Part shown: positions 5,393 to 10,310 of the stretch, in pieces
Numbering within the stretch: position 1 is the stretch's first letter
How the letters are laid out: every line of letters begins with the position of its first letter
Source: an uncultured Campylobacter sp.
Lineage (GTDB): Bacteria > Campylobacterota > Campylobacteria > Campylobacterales > Campylobacteraceae
Length of the DNA stretch: 10,310 bases
Assembly: GCF_937997405.1 (NCBI RefSeq)
Contig: NZ_CALKTL010000051.1
Coordinates: 1-10,310, forward strand
Direction: 5' to 3'
Position numbers and translations under genes: made by a program
Notes under the pieces: model-generated
What the model saw: the letters and a program-made list of their open reading frames with translations, nothing else
The model's database searches: none
What the model was told of the DNA's origin: nothing

Positions 5393-6728
5393 AAATTTTT
5401 TGATACGAAATTTTATAAAATTCATTCTCTTGATAAAATTTCACCACGGCCTCATCCGCGCTTGCGTTGCGCTGCAAATACCGCAACAAGGGCTCTGTGC
5501 GCGTATATATCACCCTGAGCCCCGCAAGGCTCGTCGCGCGCGAAAGCGCCACGTAGAGCTGCCCTTTGGCAAAGATCCTGTCGATGTCGCAGATGAGCTG
5601 CGGGATGCTCATGCCTTGGGATTTGTGGATCGTGATTGCGTATGCGAGCTTGAGTGGGAACTGATAATACCGCGCCAGCACGATCTGCTCGGCATCCGCG
5701 CCGCTTGCGGCGATCTCGCTTAGTTCGTATGTTTGCAGCCCCACGCGGCTTAGTATTCCCGAGGGCTTTTTTACGACCACGCTTTCGATCTCGCCGCAGG
5801 AACTTTTTTCGATCTTTTCGACGACGCCTTGTTCGCCGTTAAAAAACTCGCCGCTTTTATTCGCGGTAAACAGCACCTTTGCGCCCTCTTTCAGCGTCAG
5901 ACTTTGCGGCGTATTTAGCGAGGCGATCCATTTTTGAATTTTCTGCTCGCTCACTCCGCTTTGCAGCGCTTCATAAACACCCTCAAAGCTACTTTGCGGC
6001 GCATTAAGCTTGGCTAATCTGGCGTTATTTATCGCATCTACTTCGGCGTTTCGTCCCGAGATTATCGTGGCGTTCGGCTCAGCTTGCGCGGCATCGATGA
6101 GCAAAGATCGCATCAGCTCCGCCGTCTGCTCGCTTGCGATGCCGAGCCGCAGCTCACAAAGCAGGCGGTATAGTGCCGCATCCGCGGTGCGCTTGGAGCC
6201 TATCATCTCGACGTAAAAAAACTCGCACTGCCTCCACGCATACGAGCCGAAGGCGTAATCCGAGTCGCTAAATAGGCTCGCGCGCGGCGCGCTCTCGCCC
6301 TCTTTGCGCACCGGCGGAAGCTGATAAAAATCACCCGTAACAAGCAGCCGCCCGTTAAATTTAGAGCTTGAAATTCTAAGATAGATCATCTCGAAAAGCT
6401 CGGCGCCGATCATTGAAATTTCATCGATCACGATGAGATCCGCGAGGGCTAAAATTTTTCGCAGCTCGCTTAGCTTGCCGCTTTGTTTGCGATCGAAGCT
6501 CTTTAGCTCCTCGTGGTTTTTGCAAATGCCGAAGCGGAAAAAGCTATGCACGGTCACGCCGCCTATCTCTACGGCGCTGATGCCGGTGCTGCCGAGTACG
6601 ATGACGAGTTTGCCGCGAGCGCGGTAATCCTTGATGAGCTCTTTTATTACGTAGCTTTTGCCCACGCCTGCGCCGCCCGTGATGAAAATATTGCGATCTT
6701 TTAGCTTCTGGATGATGAAATTTATCAA
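5391..6728 (-). CDS. PIF1/RecD2-like SF1B DNA helicase
   Basis: This is a cytoplasmic ATP-dependent DNA helicase of superfamily 1B, expected to move 5'-3' on single-stranded DNA. The motifs are clear and in order: Walker A GGAGVGKS (18-25), motif Ia GSTGISA (46-52), Walker B LIVIDEIS (98-105, Asp102/Glu103), motif III TGDFYQLPP (131-139), a lone Arg in SKRT (180) as motif IV candidate, motif V TIHKSQGMS (366-374) and motif VI LYVALSRA (391-398, Arg397). At 445 aa it is little more than the helicase core, with no extra N-terminal domain. The start is TTG: no in-frame ATG lies nearby upstream, AGGA is six bases before the TTG, and a perfect TATAAT lies at 6752-6757. It diverges from the NlpC/P60 lipoprotein gene and leads the pair with the DUF3137-like gene. 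The exact cellular role is not visible. Confidence 0.93.
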   Translation of the reverse strand: MINFIIQKLKDRNIFITGGAGVGKSYVIKELIKDYRARGKLVIVLGSTGISAVEIGGVTVHSFFRFGICKNHEELKSFDRKQSGKLSELRKILALADLIVIDEISMIGAELFEMIYLRISSSKFNGRLLVTGDFYQLPPVRKEGESAPRASLFSDSDYAFGSYAWRQCEFFYVEMIGSKRTADAALYRLLCELRLGIASEQTAELMRSLLIDAAQAEPNATIISGRNAEVDAINNARLAKLNAPQSSFEGVYEALQSGVSEQKIQKWIASLNTPQSLTLKEGAKVLFTANKSGEFFNGEQGVVEKIEKSSCGEIESVVVKKPSGILSRVGLQTYELSEIAASGADAEQIVLARYYQFPLKLAYAITIHKSQGMSIPQLICDIDRIFAKGQLYVALSRATSLAGLRVIYTRTEPLLRYLQRNASADEAVVKFYQENEFYKISYQKI

Positions 6729-6741
6729 GTTTTTTCCTATT

Positions 6742-6764
6742 TTTTGGCAAAATTATAGCCAAAA
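6742..6764 (-). promoter_or_regulatory. Helicase -10 box inside an inverted repeat
   Basis: The minus strand has a perfect TATAAT (complement of 6752-6757), 23 bases before the TTG start. It lies in the loop of a 7-bp inverted repeat, TTTTGGC (6742-6748) and GCCAAAA (6758-6764). The whole divergent region is only 56 bp, so this symmetric element could be a repressor operator acting on both genes, or a chance palindrome. No clear plus-strand -10 for the lipoprotein gene could be chosen. Confidence 0.5.
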
Positions 6765-6784
6765 TTTTTTAAAAGGCATTTTGT

Positions 6785-8173
6785 TTGAAACGATTAGTAT
6801 CTCTTATCTTCGCAGCTTTGGTTCTCGCAGGTTGCGGCGAAACCGTCGGCCCGCGCAAGTTTATCCCCGAAAACCCCGCTGTTTTGGATCTTGAATACGC
6901 TCAAAACAGCGAGCGGCTGCCCGCTCCTGCGTCGGTGCAAAACATAAGCGGAAAAGCGTTTAAGAGCCGCTATTTTAAAATTTGGTTTGATGATGCGCCT
7001 ATTAAAGCGGGAATCGATACTTTTTGGGGGCTTAATTACGCCAAGGGGCGCCATTTTGACGCCGCAGGCAGGATATACGACGATGCGATCTATCAAAGTA
7101 TCCGCACAAACGCGAACGAAGAGGCGTTCGGGCTGATCTCCGAGCCCGCTATAACGGTAAAAAACGCACTGCTGCGAAATATCCCAAGCGACTTGCCGAT
7201 TTTCGGCGATCCGAGCGAGCCGGGGGAGGGCGAGCCGTTTGATTACGCCGCAAATTCCGCCGTGAGCGTGGGCTATCCGCTGCTGCTGTCGCATTACAGC
7301 AGAGACGGCGCGTGGGCGTTCGTGCGCAACGACGGCGTGTGGGGCTGGATAAAAAGCGACGCGATAAAGCGCATCAGTCCTCAGCAGGCGGATATTTATG
7401 CAAATTCTAAATTTATAACGATCCTGCGCGACGGCGCCGCCGTTTATGACGAAAGCGGTGCGGAGCTTTTTAGAGCGCGTACCGGCACGATCCTGCCGTA
7501 TGATTTTAGCGGCGAACGCGATCTTGGCGGCACGCTCGGTGTGCGGAGCGTATTTAGCGGCGAAATTTTAACCCAGTTTGGCGGCAAGAGATATTTCGTT
7601 AGCGCGGAGGATGCGAGGCTTTGGCCTGCGCCGCTTGATGAGCAAAACTCAAAGATCGTAGCCGCTAGCCTGCTCGGGCAGAAATACGGCTGGGGCGGGT
7701 ATAAATTTCTTCGCGATTGCTCGCTTATGACGAAAGATTTTTTGGCTAATTTCGGGCTGTGGCTGCCGCGAAATTCTAAGGCGCAATCGGGCCGCGGCGA
7801 GCGTTTTTCGCTGGCGGGGATGAGCGCGGATGAAAAGCTTAGCTTCATCGGCAAAAACGGCGTAGCGTATAAAACCCTGCTGTATATGCCCGGCCACGTG
7901 ATGCTCTACGTAGGGCAGGTGGATGGCAAGCCTGCGGTGCTGCACGATATCTGGGGGCTTCGTACGATGGATGGCGGGCGCGCGGTCATCGGGCGCACGG
8001 CGATTACGTCGCTTACTATCGGCTCGGATCGCGCCGACATCGCCGAAGACCGCCTGCTAATTTCTCGTATCAGCGCGATGAGCGTGCTCTCGGGCGAGGA
8101 TGACTTTATTTCGGACGATCGGTTCGCTCCTGAGGATCCGGGCGCCTTATCTGCGTATGCGAGCGGAAATTAG
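6785..8173 (+). CDS. Lipoprotein with SH3b-type region and NlpC/P60 peptidase domain
   Basis: This is a probable peptidoglycan endopeptidase (cell-wall peptide cleavage, usually at gamma-D-glutamyl-diamino-acid bonds in this family) anchored in the envelope. The 462-aa protein begins with a lipoprotein signal whose lipobox LAGC ends at Cys17. A middle region (about 60-280) carries a bacterial SH3-like stretch, GAWAFVRNDGVWGWI (175-189). The C-terminal NlpC/P60 domain shows GQKYGWGG (298-305), catalytic Cys312 in RDCSLM, His371 in PGHVMLYVG and a third polar residue, probably His387 in LHDIWG. This order matches the SH3b-SH3b-NlpC/P60 hydrolases with an N-terminal stabilising domain. The start is TTG with AAAGG about eight bases upstream; it is the only start that preserves the full signal peptide. 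It is transcribed alone, divergently from the helicase. Confidence 0.92.
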   Translation: MKRLVSLIFAALVLAGCGETVGPRKFIPENPAVLDLEYAQNSERLPAPASVQNISGKAFKSRYFKIWFDDAPIKAGIDTFWGLNYAKGRHFDAAGRIYDDAIYQSIRTNANEEAFGLISEPAITVKNALLRNIPSDLPIFGDPSEPGEGEPFDYAANSAVSVGYPLLLSHYSRDGAWAFVRNDGVWGWIKSDAIKRISPQQADIYANSKFITILRDGAAVYDESGAELFRARTGTILPYDFSGERDLGGTLGVRSVFSGEILTQFGGKRYFVSAEDARLWPAPLDEQNSKIVAASLLGQKYGWGGYKFLRDCSLMTKDFLANFGLWLPRNSKAQSGRGERFSLAGMSADEKLSFIGKNGVAYKTLLYMPGHVMLYVGQVDGKPAVLHDIWGLRTMDGGRAVIGRTAITSLTIGSDRADIAEDRLLISRISAMSVLSGEDDFISDDRFAPEDPGALSAYASGN

Positions 8174-8275
8174 GCTGCTTGCGGGTATGGGCGTGAATTG
8201 AGCTTCGCTTAGTAGCTGTTTGCTTTTGCCGTTGGTGGAGTCGCGCGCTTGACGATGCTGCGGTGCGTGCAAGCG

Positions 8276-8319
8276 TAAATTTAAAATGGCGTTTTAAGTG
8301 CTGTGTCATTTTAAATTTA
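8276..8319. repeat. 13-bp inverted repeat with 18-base loop
   Basis: TAAATTTAAAATG (8276-8288) is the exact complement of CATTTTAAATTTA (8307-8319). It starts about 100 bases after the lipoprotein gene. It is AT-rich and has no T-run, so it is at best a weak terminator. Confidence 0.5.
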
Positions 8320-8350
8320 GCCTAGGCGGCGAGCAAATTTAAAAATTTCG

Positions 8351-8377
8351 GGCTTAAATTTAGTCTAAATTTAAGCC
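8351..8377. terminator. Near-perfect palindrome, candidate bidirectional terminator
   Basis: GGCTTAAATTTAG (8351-8363) and CTAAATTTAAGCC (8365-8377) are fully complementary around a single base, giving a stable hairpin. On the minus strand it is followed by CGAAATTTTTAAATTT, an imperfect U-tract, which suits termination of the methyltransferase-like gene. On the plus strand no T-run follows. Confidence 0.45.
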
Positions 8378-8393
8378 TCAGCTCTTGTAGTTC

Positions 8394-8416
8394 TTAAAAT
8401 TTTGGGCAAATTTTAA
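8394..8416. repeat. 9-bp AT-only inverted repeat
   Basis: TTAAAATTT (8394-8402) and AAATTTTAA (8408-8416) flank TGGGC. This is one of several AAATTT-type repeats in the gap. AT-only arms of this kind arise easily by chance in Campylobacter intergenic DNA. Confidence 0.35.
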
Positions 8417-8501
8417 AATTAGCTCGCAAGTCTGGTTAAAATTTTAAAGCGCTGTCTAAATTTACGCTCCCGCTTTAAAGCTCAATCGCGCGCCGCCTCC
8501 C

Positions 8502-9065
8502 TTAAAAGAACAAAAAATATCTCGGCGTTTTGCGTTTATACTTTAAATATTCCTGTCCATAGGCTTGCTCGCAGTAGCGCTCCTCGCCGAGGACCACGAG
8601 ATGGTTGTATATGGCAAAGGGCACTATCGCTATGAGTAGCCACAGCGACGCCGAAGCGACGCAAACGCCCGCCATGCCGAGGAAATAAAAGAAATACATC
8701 GGATTGCGCGATAGGCGATAGATGCCGCTTTGTGCGGCTTTATCCGCAGGAGCCGCTGCATAGTCGTAAAAAGCTTTGATGAAGCCCGCAAAAGCCGCTA
8801 CGTAGATCACCGCTCCGATCCAAAACCACGCGCTGCCCGTCTTAAGCGGCACGAACACTGATAAAATAAGCAGCGCTACTTGCAGCAGCGAGCTTATGAT
8901 CGCATTTCGCTTGTCCGCGAGCGTGTACCACGAGGTATCGGTGGCGCGCTTGCCGACCTCCTTGTAGATAAACATATACGCGAACTGTATCAGTACCATC
9001 GCAAACGAGGGTATCCAAGCGCCCGTTAAAGAGGGCTCAAGCGTCGTAAAAAATGAAATTTCCAT
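8502..9065 (-). CDS. Isoprenylcysteine/phospholipid methyltransferase-like membrane protein (ICMT/PEMT superfamily)
   Basis: This is an integral inner-membrane protein of 188 aa with the C-terminal signature of the ICMT/PEMT methyltransferase superfamily, which uses S-adenosylmethionine on lipid-like substrates. The signature is SGIYRLSRNPMY (113-124), then a long hydrophobic stretch, then GEERYCEQAYGQEYLKYKR (160-178). Bacterial substrates are mostly unknown. Hydrophobic segments lie at about 17-34, 57-74, 79-99 and 123-153. I chose the ATG at 9065 (MEISFF) because AAGGGG (9071-9076) lies five bases upstream. The frame stays open to a GTG at 9179, but those 38 extra residues are Lys/Gln-rich, unlike the family, and lack a good ribosome-binding site. 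It lies downstream of the binding-protein gene on the same strand, separated by 394 bp, so a shared transcript is doubtful. Confidence 0.85.
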   Translation of the reverse strand: MEISFFTTLEPSLTGAWIPSFAMVLIQFAYMFIYKEVGKRATDTSWYTLADKRNAIISSLLQVALLILSVFVPLKTGSAWFWIGAVIYVAAFAGFIKAFYDYAAAPADKAAQSGIYRLSRNPMYFFYFLGMAGVCVASASLWLLIAIVPFAIYNHLVVLGEERYCEQAYGQEYLKYKRKTPRYFLFF

Positions 9066-9459
9066 GACCGCCCCTTTGGCTTTAAATTTTATCTTGCAGC
9101 TTTGTTTTGCCCTTGTTTGCTTGCCGTTGTTTTGTCCTTTTTCGCCCGCCGTGGGTTTAAATTTTACTCCGCCTCGCACCGCCTGTTTGACATGCTGCGG
9201 CTATGTTTGCTCGGTACGCCGCCCGCCGCCGATGCCGCTTTGATGAAGTATATGGCATCGGCCTGCTTGGTGCTATTTGTTGAAAGAGACTTCGGCGCTG
9301 GTAGAATGGCGGTCTGCTCGACGCCGATGTGCCGCCGCACGATGAAACATTCTGTGCCGATGTACTCGCTGCCTACTACACAATGAAACTGTTCGGCACG
9401 GGCGTCGCCTACTTGGTGAGACGTTTGAAGTCGATCTATCGCTTGTTCGGTGCCGCGTC
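9066..9459. other. GC-rich stretch of 394 bp without a convincing gene
   Basis: Unlike the other gaps here, this one lacks AAATTT strings between about 9180 and 9450 and has gene-like base composition. On the minus strand a frame is open from 9463 to a stop at 9164-9166 (99 codons). It has no ATG near its beginning and no ribosome-binding site; it reads, for example, EQAIDRLQTSHQVGD and later KAASAAGGVPSK. A 94-codon plus-strand frame (9102-9386) lies antisense to it. Neither resembles a family I know. Short motifs such as CGCCGATG/GTGCCGATG recur. It may be a decayed gene, an untranslated RNA, or a recently acquired fragment. Confidence 0.5.
9086..9091 (-). promoter_or_regulatory. Candidate -10 box for the methyltransferase-like gene
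   Basis: The minus strand reads AAGATAAAATTTAAAG, with a TAAAAT box 20 bases before the ATG at 9065. It lies inside the longer open frame, which also supports the shorter start. Confidence 0.3.
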
Positions 9460-10310
9460 TTATTTACCCTCCGGGCTAAGTCCTTTTAAAATATAGCCAA
9501 ATTCCGTATCGCTTAGCTCGTAATTCATAAATTTTTTATAAAACGCCTTAGTTTCGGTCTTTACGTCGATGTCGGCAAAAAGCTCCGGCTGGATGGTTTT
9601 CGCCGCCCATAAAATTTGAAGTACCGTATCCGCGCCGTATCGATCCCAGTTGAAAACCCCGCGCGGATTGCCGTAAACGCGTCCGTTTTTGACAGCATCC
9701 GTGCCGCTGTAGATAGGACTTGATTTGATCTTTGCTACCGCATCTTCGTTGTGATCGCCGCCCACGATTATGATCTGCGGATTGCTCGCGATGATCTCCT
9801 CGGCGGTGATGGTTTTCATCGGACCTTTGGTGGCGGTGATCGCATTCGTTCCACCGGCTAGCTCTATCCAAGAATCGATCAGCGTGCCCTTACCGTCGAT
9901 CTTTAAAAGATCGGTTCCGCCTACGATGTGAAGGACGCGTGGGCGCTTATCGGGGCTTAAATTTGCGGTACGGCCGCTAACCAAAGCGATATTTTTATCG
10001 AGATTTGCGATTAGATCCTTCGCTCTTTGCGGGGCGTCGCCGCCTAGCATATCGCCGCACATCCTGATGCTGCGCCTCATCTGCTCGTAGTCGCTAAAGG
10101 ACGCCTTTAAAACGGTAAAGCCCTGCTTAGCTAAATTTTCGCCTGCCAATGCGGTTGGGACTATGACTACGTCGGGATTACGGCTCATCAGCTCCTCTAA
10201 ATTTACGTCGTTATTTTTTAGCAGTACTGGGATCTGCGCTAGGCGCGGATAAATTTTAAGAAACCATGTGTTTTTGCTGATATTATCGGTGGTGGCGACG
10301 ATCTTGTCCG
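9460..10310 (-). CDS. Iron/siderophore/cobalamin-class ABC transporter substrate-binding protein (N-terminus cut by window edge)
   Basis: This is a periplasmic binding protein of the FepB/FhuD/BtuF type (Peripla_BP_2 fold), which hands ferric-siderophore, haem, cobalamin or a similar metal complex to an ABC importer. The 282 visible residues run from DKIVATTDNISKNTWF through LEELMSRNPDVVIVPT, the typical end of the first lobe. RPRVLHIVGG and IDSWIELAGG then begin the second lobe, followed by EEIIASNPQIIIVGG, VKNGRVYGNPRGVFNWDRYG and LQILWAAKTIQPELF. The last two are typical of the iron/cobalamin branch, and the ending FYKKFMNYELSD is common there. The frame stays open through the right edge, so the ATG at 10188 is internal and about 60-90 N-terminal residues including the signal peptide lie outside. 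The permease and ATPase are not seen. The ligand cannot be told. Confidence 0.92.
   Translation of the reverse strand, partial: DKIVATTDNISKNTWFLKIYPRLAQIPVLLKNNDVNLEELMSRNPDVVIVPTALAGENLAKQGFTVLKASFSDYEQMRRSIRMCGDMLGGDAPQRAKDLIANLDKNIALVSGRTANLSPDKRPRVLHIVGGTDLLKIDGKGTLIDSWIELAGGTNAITATKGPMKTITAEEIIASNPQIIIVGGDHNEDAVAKIKSSPIYSGTDAVKNGRVYGNPRGVFNWDRYGADTVLQILWAAKTIQPELFADIDVKTETKAFYKKFMNYELSDTEFGYILKGLSPEGK

Larger units (their letters stand above)
8174..8501. other. Gene-free, inverted-repeat-rich stretch between convergent genes
   Basis: These 328 bp separate the 3' ends of the NlpC/P60 lipoprotein and the methyltransferase-like gene. No convincing reading frame is present on either strand. 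The second half is a succession of AAATTT-based inverted repeats, listed separately, some of which are concentric. Its simplest role is transcription termination from both sides. Confidence 0.6.

Noticed and set aside
6794..7945. Minus-strand frames at 6794-7294, 7444-7854 and 7649-7945
   Set aside because: They are antisense to the lipoprotein gene, which has a lipobox and a full NlpC/P60 motif set; the antisense frames show no family features.
9066..9179. GTG-started 38-residue N-terminal extension of the methyltransferase-like protein
   Set aside because: The extension is Lys/Gln-rich, lacks a ribosome-binding site and covers a candidate promoter; the ATG at 9065 has AAGGGG at good spacing.
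10186..10188. ATG at 10188 as the start of the right-hand binding protein
   Set aside because: The frame continues with typical family sequence to the window edge, and a start here would remove the signal peptide and most of the first lobe.
1..10310. CRISPR array, IS element, tRNA or rRNA
   Set aside because: No regularly spaced direct repeats, transposase motifs, tRNA T-loop signature or rRNA-like sequence were seen on either strand by eye.

Overview
The window looks like chromosome of a Campylobacter or a close relative in the Campylobacterota. The signs are the abundant AAATTT/AAAATTTTA intergenic strings, AAGGA ribosome-binding sites usually 5-6 nt before the start, TATAAT-type -10 boxes without clear -35 boxes, and the gene types. 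The coding regions are fairly GC-rich for the group, which points to the higher-GC oral species (C. gracilis, C. showae or C. rectus type). That species guess is inference.

Left third (1-2491, minus strand): three tandem paralogous genes for periplasmic amino-acid-type (family 3) solute-binding proteins. The last one runs off the left edge. All three have Sec signal peptides, the carboxylate-binding Arg, the amine-binding Asp and a shared Cys-x5-Cys pair. The middle copy differs most around the ligand pocket. No permease or ATPase gene is in the window. A 413-bp gene-free stretch (2492-2904) follows, carrying a perfect 16-bp inverted repeat.

Middle (2905-6728): a small two-helix membrane protein of unknown function (minus) diverges from a fold-type-IV PLP aminotransferase resembling D-amino-acid transaminase (plus). 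The aminotransferase converges, across a probable shared terminator, on a minus-strand pair: a short PIF1-like SF1B helicase followed by a DUF3137-like membrane protein. The ribosome-binding site of the second overlaps the stop codon of the first.

Right third (6785-10310): diverging from the helicase is a lipoprotein with SH3b-type domains and an NlpC/P60 peptidase domain, a probable envelope peptidoglycan hydrolase. Both divergent genes start with TTG. A gene-free, inverted-repeat-rich stretch (8174-8501) separates it from a convergent isoprenylcysteine-methyltransferase-like membrane protein. Then comes a 394-bp GC-rich stretch with no convincing gene, and finally a periplasmic binding protein of the iron/siderophore/cobalamin class that runs off the right edge.

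No RNA gene, insertion sequence or CRISPR array was recognised. Most of the window reads as ordinary envelope, transport and housekeeping genes. The points most worth a second look are the triplicated binding proteins, the structured intergenic regions and the unexplained GC-rich gap before the right-hand binding protein.
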